Origin: Meghimatium bilineatum
Taxonomy: Eukaryota; Mollusca; Gastropoda; Stylommatophora; Philomycidae
Assembly (NCBI GenBank): GCA_034231615.1
Contig: CM067315.1
Span: 32,391,691-32,455,690, forward strand
Direction: 5' to 3'
Length of the DNA: 64,000 nt
Each line of letters starts with the position of its first letter. Positions within the stretch are counted from its first letter, which is position 1. A program made the position numbers and the translations under genes. This document shows, in pieces, positions 21,301-28,697 of this stretch. The notes under the pieces were generated by a model that worked only from the letters and a program-made list of their open reading frames with translations, made no database searches and was not told the origin of the DNA.

Positions 21301-23103
21301 GATTCATCTATCTTATCTATCTGCCAATCATATCGTTTCACCTATCTTACCTATCTACCAATCATATCGATTCATCTCTTATCTATCTACCAATTATATC
21401 GATTCATCTATCTTATCTATCTGCCAATCATATCGTTTCATCTATCTAACCTATCTACCAATCATATCGATTCATCTCTTACCTATCTACCAATTATATC
21501 GATTCATCTATCTTACCTATCTGCCAATCATATCGATTCATCTCTTACCTATCTACCAATTATATCGATTCATCTATCTTAGCTATCTGCCAATCATATC
21601 GATTCATCTATCTTACCTATCTACAAATCATATCGACTCAACGATATATCTACCAATCTATTAACACACCTACGGCATTAATAAATGATATGGGTAACTT
21701 TACTTTTACTACCAATCTATCATATATCGATTAATCTATCTTACATATCTACCAATCATATCGATTCATTTATCTTACCTATCTACTAATCATATTGATC
21801 CATTAATTTTTTTATGTACCAACCATTCATTCATTCATTGGTGCCATGCCTTCCGGCGTAGGCGATCATGTCTCTCCACAATCTTCTGTTTGTTATACAT
21901 TTAAATATAGTTTCTGATGATTATGCATCATGCCAGACTTTCAAGCCACCCAACATTTTCTCACGTTGTTTTCCTCTGTCCGGCTCTGTGGCGAAGTGGT
22001 ACAGAGCGATCTGTGACGGCAAAGGTACCGAGTTCGATCCTCACCACAGGCAATTGTGCATCCGGACCGTTCAGAAAGCAATGGCAACCTACTGAACGTA
22101 TTTATATTGCATAGAAAATCACCACAGCCAACAAATGCTGGGTTGATAGCTACGTCCTGGATAGGATATGCTACCAATATTGTCTTCCTCTGTCTCTCTT
22201 ACCCTCGATCTTTCCAGTTGTCACGATGTTCTCCAGCCCACCTCTTCTCCTGACATGACCCAGAAACTGTGATTATCGTCTTCTAATACAGTTAATAAGC
22301 TCTCTATTTGAATTGACCAGTTGTAGAATTATAGCATCGCTCTTTTTAGCTGTCCATGATATTTTCAACATTCTTCTATAAAACCACATTACTGTAAAAC
22401 CACAGCCTCCAGATGTTTTCTTGCAATATTATCAATTGCCCATGCTTCACTACCACATAACAGTATGGTAGTGAAGAACGGACAACCATATCATACCGAT
22501 ATCACTACCAACCATATCATACCGATATCACTACCAACCATATCGATTGATATACAAATGTATCTTACTTTCTCTACAATTCTTATCCATTCATCTATAT
22601 TACTTCTCTACTAATCACAACGATTCATCTATCTTACCTATCTACCAATCATATTGATTCATATATCTTACCTATCTACCAATCATATTGATTCATATAT
22701 CTTACTTATCTACCTATCATATCGATTCGTCCATCTACCAATAAGCCATATATCAAATCATCTATGTTACCTATCTACCAATCAATCACATTTCGTTCAG
22801 TTATATTTTCTATCCATTAATCACATATCGATGTAACTGTATCTATGTTGCCTATCAACCAATCAATCATATTTCGCTTCCTTTAACTAATCGATCTGTC
22901 CATCGATCTTTCTGTTCAACTAGCTAGCACTTACCCAAAGTTCTGAGGCAAAGTAAGAAGATTTCCCAATGGAAAAGCTCCCAAGCCTGGCGTACGCGAG
23001 ATCTCAGCGTCGTTGAGTCTGTTCAGCATGTCACCGCACAAGTCCCGAGGCTCGGTTACCAATGGCTGGTGTGGCATTATAGTCGGCTTGGTCAGTCTCA
23101 TCA
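9268..23103 (-). CDS. TRAPPC13: TRAPPC13, trafficking protein particle complex subunit 13 (5 internal coding exons, partial)
   Basis: TRAPPC13 is a subunit of the metazoan TRAPP complex, which acts in Golgi and autophagy-related vesicle traffic; that role is family knowledge. The sequence shows five minus-strand exons, 23103-22935, 16168-16084, 13346-13216, 10545-10473 and 9312-9268, that join in one frame across GT-AG introns. In order they encode MRLTKPT...[37 protein letters not shown]...[22 protein letters not shown]...FRKFFKFQ and [15 protein letters not shown]. These are the conserved N-terminal signatures of the family in the right order, about 170 residues of a roughly 400-residue protein. 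Junction phases are 1, 2, 0, 2, 0, 0. Introns of about 6.8, 2.7, 2.7 and 1.2 kb are full of minisatellites and SINEs. I found no later exon between 1 and 9267, so the 3' half should lie left of the window. The first coding exon is not securely located. Confidence 0.95.
9321..9435. repeat. 22-bp tandem repeat next to a TRAPPC13 acceptor
   Basis: Five units near aaggtgatatctgactagaatg. The last unit supplies the 11-bp target-site duplication of the adjacent SINE A, so the array predates the insertion. Confidence 0.9.
9436..9595 (-). mobile_element. SINE family A with 11-bp target-site duplication
   Basis: A complete copy of about 160 bp flanked by agaatgaaagt at 9425-9435 and 9596-9606. The 3' tail (GAAGAAGAA on the minus strand) abuts the left duplication. 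Confidence 0.93.
9607..10472. other. TRAPPC13 intron, nothing secure
   Basis: A pyrimidine-rich stretch at 9710-9880 vaguely resembles inverted LINE 3' sequence but cannot be assigned. Confidence 0.4.
10473..10545 (-). CDS. TRAPPC13: TRAPPC13 coding exon LVCAVSY...FRKFFKFQ (73 nt)
   Basis: The acceptor tttgttttag|ACTGGTG supplies the third base of the split isoleucine codon, followed by 24 codons ending FRKFFKFQ, then the donor CCAG|GTACAG. The sequence LVCAVSY, a variable loop, then [11 protein letters not shown] matches the family's beta-sandwich segment. Confidence 0.94.
10673..11075. repeat. 18-23-bp tandem repeat
   Basis: About 18 units of gagagttgttcacttgatta with short forms lacking gattat. 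It lies in the TRAPPC13 intron upstream of the 73-nt exon. Confidence 0.92.
11372..11645. repeat. 54-bp tandem repeat
   Basis: Five units (gtgttaccaatcttgaactt, tgtatacatgtggctgtcca), one with a 2-bp deletion. Open frames on both strands are by-products of the period. Confidence 0.93.
11700..11835. other. AT-rich low-complexity DNA
   Basis: Repeated ataatatacacaatatata, then a T-rich run. Confidence 0.6.
11865..11998 (-). mobile_element. SINE family B, 3' half
   Basis: ctcaaactcctgcaca, aggatgtagtccag, ggacacatccaacttcagc and catggcttctgggtcact match the inverted SINE B 3' half. The tail and 5' domain are missing. Confidence 0.82.
12020..12350 (-). pseudogene. Coding-like segment of unknown origin
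   Basis: The minus strand from about 12350 to 12122 reads as plausible protein ([39 protein letters not shown]). A possible acceptor lies at 12279-12280 and a possible donor CCTG|GTACGA at 12122. Another open frame continues to about 12040 after a shift. It is not part of TRAPPC13, whose exons on either side splice directly in phase. It may be a remnant of a transposon or a retrocopied gene; I do not recognise the family. Confidence 0.35.
12362..12590. repeat. 39-bp tandem repeat
   Basis: Six units near tatacaatcacatgggaact followed by acagtaaaaacatctagtg. Confidence 0.92.
12635..12955 (+). mobile_element. tRNA-derived SINE with a duplicated head
   Basis: The A-box-like tagcttagttgc lies near 12649 and the B-box-like ggttcgaaacc near 12753. 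The segment agcttgctgactatcaccgg is present twice about 59 bp apart, so the tRNA-like head is tandemly duplicated. A typical SINE body follows (taaataggtacctga and downstream). Confidence 0.65.
12956..13215. other. TRAPPC13 intron proximal to the IDDVIHH exon
   Basis: No feature recognised apart from the donor at 13214-13215. Confidence 0.5.
13216..13346 (-). CDS. TRAPPC13: TRAPPC13 coding exon [10 protein letters not shown]...[15 protein letters not shown] (131 nt)
   Basis: The acceptor is tttattag|GCTGACC and the donor ACACAT|GTAAGT. A second AG twelve bases inside (CTTCAG|ACTGG) is an in-frame alternative, but it would drop the conserved ADLQ. The exon holds 43 codons plus 2 nt, with the [15 protein letters not shown] block diagnostic of the family. 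The variable stretch after SQRLSL is short and proline/serine-rich, as in relatives. Confidence 0.95.
13350..14425. repeat. 30-33-bp degenerate tandem repeat, interrupted
   Basis: Units near attatgtcattaaaaatcat plus gtgtgacaatggg fill this intron. A foldback insertion splits the array at about 13528-13770. Confidence 0.9.
13528..13745. mobile_element. Foldback element with hammerhead-like core inside the array
   Basis: Inverted arms of about 45 bp: gttttgctaatagtatgaca on the left and tgtcatactattagcaaaac on the right, with aacaggt / acctgtt at the outer ends. Between them at 13654-13685 is cttgataaaggcc-tttc-ggctgaaacg. A related but degraded segment occurs at 62260-62400. Confidence 0.7.
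14430..14642 (+). mobile_element. LINE ORF2 C-terminal fragment
   Basis: Plus frames encode [32 protein letters not shown] and [10 protein letters not shown], the region just after the reverse transcriptase. It stops exactly where the inverted LINE tail begins. Confidence 0.8.
14643..15110 (-). mobile_element. LINE 3' end with TGATGATGATGA tail
   Basis: The minus strand encodes [36 protein letters not shown] and [15 protein letters not shown], then the tail at 14643-14655. Upstream codons are broken by stops. Same family as 21828-22490 and 34310-34560. Confidence 0.88.
15111..15544. other. No gene seen; short TA run
   Basis: A tatatatat tract at about 15425-15448. Otherwise unassigned intron. 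Confidence 0.5.
15545..15900. repeat. About 34-bp tandem repeat
   Basis: Roughly ten units near attatttcattaaaaatcaa plus gcttgccattggg. It resembles the 13350-14425 array, so the two may share an origin. Confidence 0.88.
15925..16083 (-). repeat. 80-bp tandem duplication of TRAPPC13 exon end, donor and proximal intron
   Basis: Two extra copies of an approximately 80-bp unit follow the 85-nt exon in transcript order. Each copy holds about 50 nt resembling the exon end plus about 30 nt of intron. The middle copy keeps the full donor GAAG|GTAGGT. The last copy is cut off before the donor. Confidence 0.85.
16004..16063 (-). other. Candidate 60-nt cassette mini-exon made by duplication of the preceding TRAPPC13 exon end
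   Basis: This segment copies the exon end around [16 protein letters not shown] together with the donor GAAG|GTAGGT. A CTTCTAG sequence just 5' could serve as an acceptor. From that AG to the donor is exactly 60 nt with no stop in the TRAPPC13 frame (about CQCSSIHSV...LCKEITLK). It could be an alternative exon that nearly repeats the end of the previous one, or a harmless decoy donor. There is no expression evidence either way. Confidence 0.35.
16084..16168 (-). CDS. TRAPPC13: TRAPPC13 coding exon [17 protein letters not shown] (85 nt)
   Basis: The acceptor gcttttcag|AAACATT and donor TTTGAAG|GTAGGT bound one base completing the glycine codon plus 28 codons, ending ...CKEITLK in phase 0. [15 protein letters not shown] is nearly invariant in TRAPPC13. 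The 3' end of this exon, with its donor, is tandemly duplicated in the downstream intron (15925-16083, separate entry). Confidence 0.95.
16306..16577 (+). mobile_element. SINE family B, full length with 10-bp target-site duplication
   Basis: Starts tgttgccagggcccgaaagg and ends gcagaagaagaaaaaa. It is flanked by tagtaccatg at 16296-16305 and 16578-16587. Confidence 0.93.
16750..16930 (-). mobile_element. tRNA(Leu/Ser-like)-derived SINE remnant
   Basis: The minus strand shows an A box (atggccgagaagc, about 16880-16868) and a B box (gagttcaattcccgg, about 16836-16822) at tRNA-like spacing with a short variable arm. The CAT start and decayed surroundings suggest a SINE rather than a functional tRNA gene. 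Confidence 0.5.
16995..17085. repeat. 18-bp tandem repeat
   Basis: Units of gactgaagcccggttat, four copies. Confidence 0.9.
17390..17580. repeat. Direct duplication of about 117 bp
   Basis: taccgccaattacca, followed by cgcatactataa and cgtggtcctcttctcc, occurs at 17391 and again from about 17507. The second copy ends early. Confidence 0.85.
17581..18499. other. AT-rich intron, nothing recognised
   Basis: Low-complexity, A-rich DNA without identifiable repeats or exons. Confidence 0.5.
18500..18625 (+). mobile_element. LINE remnant
   Basis: ttggacgagctgtacacggg ... gtcgagggtacaatgagaag corresponds in broken frames to the FGHV...SL...VEGTM C-terminal motif of LINE ORF2 seen better at 24930-25045. 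Confidence 0.5.
19040..19085 (-). other. Hammerhead-like core motif
   Basis: The minus strand reads acttgaaaaagatcttacgg then ttgaaacgttgaag: a four-base stem with one wobble, then GAAACG. It is one of several dispersed copies. Confidence 0.4.
19375..19500. repeat. 26-bp tandem repeat
   Basis: Five units of cgttcattgtaaagtttttg plus tccgtg. Confidence 0.92.
19813..19973 (-). mobile_element. SINE family A with 12-bp target-site duplication
   Basis: Flanked by aaatgtgtatat at 19801-19812 and 19974-19985. The body is nearly complete, including the internal small palindrome around aggactatggtccc. Confidence 0.92.
20140..20578. other. Nothing recognised apart from short C tracts
   Basis: A gatgatgatgatgag tract at about 20158 could be an orphan LINE tail. 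Runs of C occur at about 20360 and 20431. No gene. Confidence 0.4.
20579..20835. repeat. 38-bp near-perfect tandem repeat
   Basis: Six and a half units of acaagagatttgtatgggcc plus ctaccataagttac. Almost no divergence, so the expansion is recent. Confidence 0.96.
20890..21650. repeat. 32-bp tandem repeat (tatcgattcatc type)
   Basis: About 24 units of ttatctatctaccaatta plus tatcgattcatctc with shorter variants. Decayed relatives continue at 21710-21800 and 22490-22900 on both sides of a LINE, so the LINE inserted into the array. The long plus-strand open frames here are not genes. Confidence 0.93.
21828..22490 (-). mobile_element. LINE 3' end, split by a tRNA-derived SINE
   Basis: The minus strand shows the same C-terminal family as 14643-15110 (ending in a CAT-rich tail at 21828-21840) in decayed form. 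The SINE at 21981-22184 interrupts it with a direct target duplication. Confidence 0.82.
21981..22184 (+). mobile_element. tRNA-derived SINE with 10-bp target-site duplication
   Basis: The A box tggcgaagtgg and B box gagttcgatcc lie at tRNA spacing near the 5' end. The body ends near gctaccaatattgtc. Flanked by ttcctctgtc at 21971-21980 and 22185-22194. A 3' relative is at 50530-50680. Confidence 0.9.
22490..22900. repeat. Decayed continuation of the 32-bp cgattcat array
   Basis: Scattered ctatctaccaatcatat and gattcatatatcttac units. It ends about 35 bp before the TRAPPC13 MRLTKPT exon donor. Confidence 0.75.
22935..23103 (-). CDS. TRAPPC13: TRAPPC13 coding exon with MRLTKPT start-proximal motif (169 nt)
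   Basis: The acceptor reads ttcctag|TGATGAG and the donor TTTGG|GTAAGT. The exon carries 2 nt, then 55 codons, then 2 nt. It starts by completing a split valine codon (G|TG), then MRLTKPT, and ends LTLPQNFG with the last glycine codon split. The middle stretch, roughly [20 protein letters not shown], is the less conserved part of the family. The phase-1 entry means an upstream coding exon must end in G. Confidence 0.93.
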
Positions 23104-23109
23104 CTAGGA

Positions 23110-23300
23110 ATACACAGAAGATAGGACATCTTCAGCGTGCGATGTAGGGCTTACATTCAGGACATTGCCACAACCAAAAGAGAAGACACTGTGTTAAGTA
23201 GGACTTCAGGATATTACCACAAATAGAAAAAAATGCATATTGAAAGTGTTTAGTACGATTTACATTTTGGACATTACCACAAACAGAATAATATGTTTAG
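23110..23300. repeat. Decayed 60-bp satellite (copy 1 of 3 loci)
   Basis: Units around cttacattcaggacatt and accacaaacagaa, related to 23890-24065 and 27930-28095. Confidence 0.7.
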
Positions 23301-23610
23301 TATGTGTGTTTAGTCTACTATCGTTTTATTGTATAATTGTTTAGTCTGTGTGTTTAGTCTGGTATCGTTGTATTGTGTATCTGTTTAGTCTGCTATCGTT
23401 TTATTGTATAATTGTTTAGTCTGTGTGTTTAGTCTGCTACTGTTTTATTGTGTATGTGTTTAGTCTGTGTGTTTAGTCTGCTACTGTTTTATTGTATATC
23501 CGTTTAGTCTGTGTGTTTAGTCTGCTACTGTTTTATTGTATATCCGTTTAGTCTGTGTGTTTAGTCTGCTATCGTTGTATTGTGTATCCGTTTAATCCGC
23601 TTCCTACTAA
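23300..23610. repeat. About 44-bp tandem repeat
   Basis: Units of ttttattgtatatccgttta plus gtctgtgtgtttagtctgct. Confidence 0.92.
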
Positions 23611-23657
23611 AATATCACATACTTCGATCTGCTTACAGAAATATTTTTATTTATTTT

Positions 23658-23797
23658 CTTCTTCTTCTTCAGCGTTCATTCTCAAACTTGTAGAAGGACC
23701 ATGATCCTAATATATTTAGCAGGATGTAATCTAGATAATGGAAATGCGTTGTGTTACCGTTTTATTTGCGCCAATGACCCGACACATCAGTCATCGG
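23658..23797 (-). mobile_element. SINE family A, internally deleted, with 10-bp target-site duplication
   Basis: Flanked by tatttatttt at 23648-23657 and 23798-23807. It lacks part of the middle (the segment after ttctcaaact). Confidence 0.88.
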
Positions 23798-23889
23798 TAT
23801 TTATTTTGATGTTTAGAAATTACAAATTATATCACTTTTATATCTTAAGAGTATATCTTATATTTTATTTTAAAATAATATCTAATATA

Positions 23890-24065
23890 TTATAGTAAAA
23901 GACATATTGAGAGTGTTTAGTACGACTTACATTCAGGACATTAACTCAAACTGAAGACAGGACATACTGAGAATGTTTAGTACGACTTACATTCAGGACA
24001 TTAACTCAAACTGAAGACAGGACATATTGAGAATGTTAAGTGGGACTTACATTCAGGACATTAAC
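23890..24065. repeat. 60-bp satellite (copy 2 of 3 loci)
   Basis: Three units with gacatattgagaatgtttag and acattcaggacattaactca. Confidence 0.9.
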
Positions 24066-24335
24066 ACATACAGATATAAATAATACACAAATATATGAGA
24101 TTCTACACATAATTTATAATGTTGTTAGCTATCATGTGGAAGGTCTAAGGCCTCCCCAGTGAGTGACCCACCAGACCAACCACCATCCAATAATACACCC
24201 ACACACAGTAGTTACACACATAGTGTCGCTGCTAGTATGTTTTCATCATAAATATTGATAACAATTATACCATATTTCCGTTATATTTACATTTGCCTTG
24301 TGTTACGCAACCTCACATTTCCAGTATCGGGTTAT
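24066..24335. other. No recognisable feature
   Basis: Unassigned intron or intergenic sequence. Confidence 0.5.
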
Positions 24336-24339
24336 TTCC

Positions 24340-24415
24340 CGACAGGGAATAGCGGAGCTATGGGAATAGCGGGGCTATGGGAATAGCGGAGCTATGGGAA
24401 TAGCGGAGCTATTCT
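24340..24415. repeat. 18-bp tandem repeat
   Basis: Four units of gaatagcggagctatggg. Confidence 0.9.
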
Positions 24416-24649
24416 CTTGTTTAAGAACAAAACCATCACATTTTATAATCATATTTTGACCCTGTTTATAGCCTTATTCTCATTCTCATCCTAAGATGAA
24501 AGTTGAAGTCTTCTGAGCATGAAATAATATCTTGCAGTAATTTCCCATAAACTTGTTATTTCAGAAGATCAAAATAAATAAAAAATATTGCAACAGGCAG
24601 ATCGAAGTGGTTGATATTTTAGTATAGCAGGAATCCGACTAAACGGATA

Positions 24650-24920
24650 TACAATAAAAACGTAGCAGAATAAACACACAGACTAAACAAAGGCACAATA
24701 AATGGTAGCAGAATAAACACACAGAATAAACAGAAGTAGATTAAACACGGCAAGATTAAACAGAACTAGATTACACACGGAAAGAATAAACAGAAATATA
24801 CTAAACACAAATACGAAACAGAAGTAGAATAAATACACAAAGCCTAAACAGAAGAAAATGCACAAAAATTAAACAGAAGTGGAGTAACTACACATCGACT
24901 AAACAGAAGTACACACATAA
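24650..24920. repeat. About 26-bp degenerate tandem repeat
   Basis: Units near agaataaacacacagact and aaacagaagtagattaaa. Confidence 0.8.
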
Positions 24921-24929
24921 GCGTACAGA

Positions 24930-25050
24930 AAGCGGATGTGGTTCGGACATGTGCTCCAACACAATTCTCTGTCTAAAACAATCATGTAAGGAACAATGGA
25001 GGGTAGGAAGCAATGGAAGAAGCAAAAGTCATGGATTGTTAACATTACGG
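24930..25050 (+). mobile_element. LINE ORF2 C-terminal remnant
   Basis: Plus frame: MWFGHVLQHNSLSKTIM, stop, GTMEGRKQWKKQKSWIVNI. The RWFGHV...RP-K-W-DI module is typical of LINE C-termini. Confidence 0.7.
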
Positions 25051-25129
25051 AATTGTTAACATTAAGGAATTGTTAACATTAAGGAATTAAGGAATTAAGG
25101 ATGTTAAGTTCTACACATCACAGGCAACA

Positions 25130-25640
25130 GGGGAGACTGTTCATTTTCTCTGATCTCTGTGCCTTGTGTTAGTTATCTAGATATCCAGGTGGTTGAACTG
25201 TTGGTTAGTTAGTTAGACAGTCGTTGAATCATAGCCATTTGCACTTCAGACGCGTCTATGTGAGCCCCCCCCCACACTTGATGAGTGTATCCACCACAAC
25301 ATCACGACTAACGGTACCAGTTATGTGTATACGGTATACATTCTGAATGCGGCTGACTACACAAAGAAATCGAATCCCCTATTGAGCCAATTAGCACAAA
25401 GGCATCACCAAGCAAGTGTCATAGAGCGTATGCGAGCACGGTGAGACAGAAAACCACCCTGGTCATCTACTGCACCCCGACGCACACAGTTTTCTTGACT
25501 GATCTTGCAACTGATATTATGTGGATAGAGGCGAGAGAGTGAGGTTGACGACATTGCACAACCCTCCTCACATTCATCGAGCAAGACCTGACATCATCTT
25601 AATGTTATGTTCATCTTCGCTTGCGAAGAAAAACCATCAT
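25130..25640. other. No recognisable feature
   Basis: Relatively non-repetitive DNA. No splice-bounded coding exon seen on either strand. Confidence 0.45.
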
Positions 25641-25647
25641 CATCATT

Positions 25648-25678
25648 GCTGCTGCTGCTACTACTACTACTACTACTT

Positions 25679-25742
<64 letters not shown>

Positions 25743-25774
25743 TACTACTACTACTGCTACTACTACTACTACTT

Positions 25775-25806
<32 letters not shown>

Positions 25807-25890
25807 GCTACTACTACTACTACTACTACTACTACTGCTACTACTACTACTACTGTTACTACTGCTACTAATAATAATAATAATAGAGGT
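25648..25890. repeat. (CTA)n trinucleotide microsatellite, about 240 bp
   Basis: Almost pure CTA/TAC with scattered TTC and TGC interruptions, ending in (AAT)n. It gives poly-Leu, poly-Tyr and poly-Thr frames that are not genes. Confidence 0.98.
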
Positions 25891-26235
25891 CGTCTAAATG
25901 TAGTACAACGACCAATACCTCATTTAATTTTTACCAGTCCAGGAAGAGTGTGAAGCCCATCAGAAAATATGTATCTACGAGACAGAAATGCACACATAAG
26001 TATATTTGCGGTTGTCCTCAAATCCACAAAAGTCCCCGTTAATTTCCACACGTCAGGGCTGCCGGCGTTGATCATCAATATTAAATTACTTCTCGAATAA
26101 GAGCAATACAGATTTCCCAGAGGATATACTTTTCGTTAGTTATACCCAGCGGAGAGTGGTCATAGAATGGGAAAGACGAAATGATGAGCGCTGGATAGCG
26201 AATAGATAAACCGGACAATTCAGGAAATTACGAAG

Positions 26236-26440
26236 TCTCAGCTTCATAACCTTACATCTGTAGATATAAAAGGATACGTATCATAACCTTACATCTGTAG
26301 ATATAAAAGGATACGTATCATAACCTTACATCTGTAGATAGAGAAGGATACGTATCATAACCTTACATCTGTAGATATAAAAGGATACGTATCATAACCT
26401 TACATCTGTAGATATAGAAGGGTACCTATCATAAACTCAC
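26236..26440. repeat. 37-bp tandem repeat
   Basis: Five units of cataaccttacatctgtaga plus tataaaaggatacgtat. Decayed units resume at 26640-26970 beyond a SINE A copy. Confidence 0.93.
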
Positions 26441-26479
26441 ATCTGTAAAATCTACAAAGATACTCTCTTAAACTCAAAT

Positions 26480-26627
26480 CTTCAGCGTTCATTCTCAAAC
26501 TCCCGCTCGATCTCTCTTTTAGCAGGACGATGGTCCTACTAGATTTCCAGCAGGAAGTAGTGCAGAGAATGAGCATGCGTTTATTCGCCGTTTTATTTGC
26601 GACAATGGCCCGACACATCCCTCTTCA
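26480..26627 (-). mobile_element. SINE family A inside the 37-bp array
   Basis: cttcagcgttcattctcaaa to ggcccgacacatccctcttc, with array units on both sides. Tail shortened. Confidence 0.9.
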
Positions 26628-26639
26628 ACAAGAAAATGT

Positions 26640-26970
26640 ACATGTATCTGAGAGTATTTATCATAACTTTGCAAATATAAATCTGACAACGATACATATC
26701 ATAACCTACCATCTGTAAATATCTACAAACATGCGTATCATAAACTCACATCCGTAAAAAAAATCTACATAGATACGTATCATAACCTAACATCTATAAA
26801 ATCTACAAAGATGCATATCATACCCTCACATCTGTAAAGATCTACAAAAATGTGTATCATAACCTCACATCTGTAAAATTCTACAAAGATACACGTATCA
26901 TAACCTCATATCTATAGAATCTACAAAGATACACTTATCACAACCTCACATCCATAGAAAGACTCCAAAA
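26640..26970. repeat. Decayed continuation of the 37-bp array
   Basis: Units of cataacctcacatctgtaaa plus tctacaaagatacgtat. Confidence 0.85.
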
Positions 26971-26989
26971 GTACCAAGTCAATAACGTG

Positions 26990-27190
26990 ATGAGACTTCT
27001 GTTTCTCTCATTCTTCTTCTTTCCCCTTATTTTCCGTACAGTCCACGTCGTTTGCCGTTGGTCATCATTTATTTCCAACGCTATACGTTTCGTTTAATGT
27101 AAAGCAACATGCCACAATTGTAAGCTTTCCAGCATCATTTCTCGTGGTCTCCTCCTACCCTTTTGCTCTTCCATTTGTTTTTTTTTTCTT
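26990..27190 (-). mobile_element. LINE C-terminal remnant
   Basis: Minus frame: KQMEEQKGRRRPREMMLESL, QLWHVAL. The (E)KGRR-PR...LESL-WH module matches other LINE 3' ends in the window. Confidence 0.6.
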
Positions 27191-27229
27191 TAAAATATTA
27201 ACCATTGGTACCATCAGCTGTCATAGTAT

Positions 27230-27439
27230 CGCCAGCTGTCATAGTCGGTTGTAGAATCCTGACACTTGTTGGTGGCCGTTTTCAAGACGACGGTTAAATA
27301 AATAATAGATCTGGGCTCTCCTGGAGATGATTGCTACTAGATTATTCTGTGTCTCGTGGTCCTGGGATATCTCTTCAACTATCAGTCCACGTGACTGGTC
27401 GAAGAAATAATTGAAGTTCTGGCAATATGTTTCTACAAT
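27230..27439 (-). pseudogene. Coding-like segment interrupted by SINE B, family unknown
   Basis: The minus strand reads AIVETYCQNFNYFFDQS, RGLIVEEISQDHETQNNLVA and IISRRAQIYYLFNRRL without stops. A full SINE B with exact target duplication sits at its upstream edge. It may be a transposon protein remnant; not recognised. Confidence 0.35.
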
Positions 27440-27719
27440 CGCCCGTGTGTTGCCGGGGCCCGAAAGGGGAGCAAAGAATAGCAAAACTGTTTACCTTCCA
27501 CGCATGTCGTAAAAGGCGACTAAGGAGGTTATGGGATGGAGTTGGCTGTCCCATTCCATATAGGGTCAGAGACCCAAAGCCATGCTTAAGTCGGATGTGT
27601 CAGGCCGAAAGGCGCAGATATCGCAGCAATGCTGTAGACCATGACACAACTCATTCCTTTCTCCGGACTACATCCTGCTAATCTGCAGGAGTTTGAGAAC
27701 GAACGAAGAAGACGAAGAA
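27440..27719 (+). mobile_element. SINE family B, full length with 11-bp target-site duplication
   Basis: Flanked by gtttctacaat at 27429-27439 and 27720-27730. Length 280 bp. This is the best reference copy, from gcccgtgtgttgccggggcc to the gaagaagacgaagaa tail. Confidence 0.95.
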
Positions 27720-27789
27720 GTTTCTACAATACTAAGAATAAAGCACTAAGAATAAAGCAGTACATTTAAGTCGCACGCGTTCTTGAATA

Positions 27790-27945
27790 CTGCCTCTACA
27801 ACCATTAAAATGGGTACCAGATGGCAAAAGCAAGGGCGAACATGAGAAATTCTTCGCAGAGCAACCATCGGGGAGGGTATGACTATAGGTCTTAACAACA
27901 TGCAAGAACTGCCTACAGCAGCATCACTCTTACATGATTTACATT
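27790..27945 (+). mobile_element. Fragment of the RNase H LINE 3' UTR
   Basis: ggtaccagatggcaaaag ... ttcttcgcagag ... cttaacaacatgcaagaa aligns to the minus-strand sequence at 3350-3190. Confidence 0.65.
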
Positions 27946-28095
27946 CAGAACATTAACACAAACAGAAAAATAGGACATATTGAGAATGTTAAGTAGGACT
28001 TCCACTCAGAACATTAACACAAACAGAAGAGAGGATACATTAAATAGGACTTGCATTCATGACATTAGCACATAATGAATATAGAACATATTAAG
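27930..28095. repeat. 60-bp satellite (copy 3 of 3 loci)
   Basis: Three diverged units with ttacattcagaacattaaca and aggacatattgagaatg. Confidence 0.8.
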
Positions 28096-28206
28096 AGTCG
28101 TAAGTAGAACTTAAGAACACCGCTCAAACTGAGGGATTTAAGTGGGCACCACCACAAGTTTAATTATGTACCTTGTCTATGTTTGTAAATTTCATGTTCA
28201 GCATTT

Positions 28207-28404
28207 CTTCTTCTTCAGTGTTCGCTCTCATATAACCACAACGAATATATCGTGTGATTTACTCCGGGGAGCGTGAATTACGTTGTGCTGCAGGTTCCAT
28301 AGTAAAACTGTTTTATTTGCACCTCGGTTGGCCACTCTGTGGTCTGGGCATCCAAGGTCCAGCACATCCGTTTTCGTCAGTCCTTTATTTCGTGTTTGGT
28401 CCCT
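28207..28404 (-). mobile_element. Diverged SINE A-like insertion with 13-bp target-site duplication
   Basis: Flanked by atgttcagcattt at 28194-28206 and 28405-28417. The tail ttcttcttcag and the acatccgttttcgtc end match SINE A, but the middle is altered and longer (198 bp). Confidence 0.85.
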
Positions 28405-28429
28405 ATGTTCAGCATTTAATAATTGAAAT

Positions 28430-28697
28430 TTTATCGCCGTGTGTTGTCTGGGCGCGAAAGGGGAGCAAAGAATAGCAACACTGTTTACCTTCCATGCATG
28501 TCGTACGAGGCGACTAAGAAGGTTACGGGATGGAGGTGGCTGCGCCACCTCATATAGGGTAAGTGACCCAAAGCTATGCTGAAGTCAGATGTGTCAAAAG
28601 ACGCAGATATCACAGCAATGCTGTAAGCCACGACAAAACGCATTCCGTTCTCCGGACTACATCCTGCTGATCTGCAGAGTTTGAGAACGAACGCAGA
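28430..28697 (+). mobile_element. SINE family B, nearly full length
   Basis: gtgtgttgtctgggcgcgaa to aacgcagaagaagaaa, inserted in the MITE left arm. Flanks aaattttat / aaatatttat are an imperfect target duplication. Confidence 0.9.

Noticed and set aside
20820..21582. Two overlapping plus-strand open frames of over 200 codons
   Set aside because: They lie wholly in a 32-bp repeat lacking stops in several frames at once. Composition is repetitive, with no start context, splice sites or homology.
21990..22060. Functional tRNA gene
   Set aside because: A and B boxes are present, but the acceptor stem does not pair and the unit is inserted with target duplication and a SINE body.
25521..25953. 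Open frames encoding poly-Tyr, poly-Leu and poly-Thr
   Set aside because: Direct translation of a (CTA)n microsatellite in three frames.
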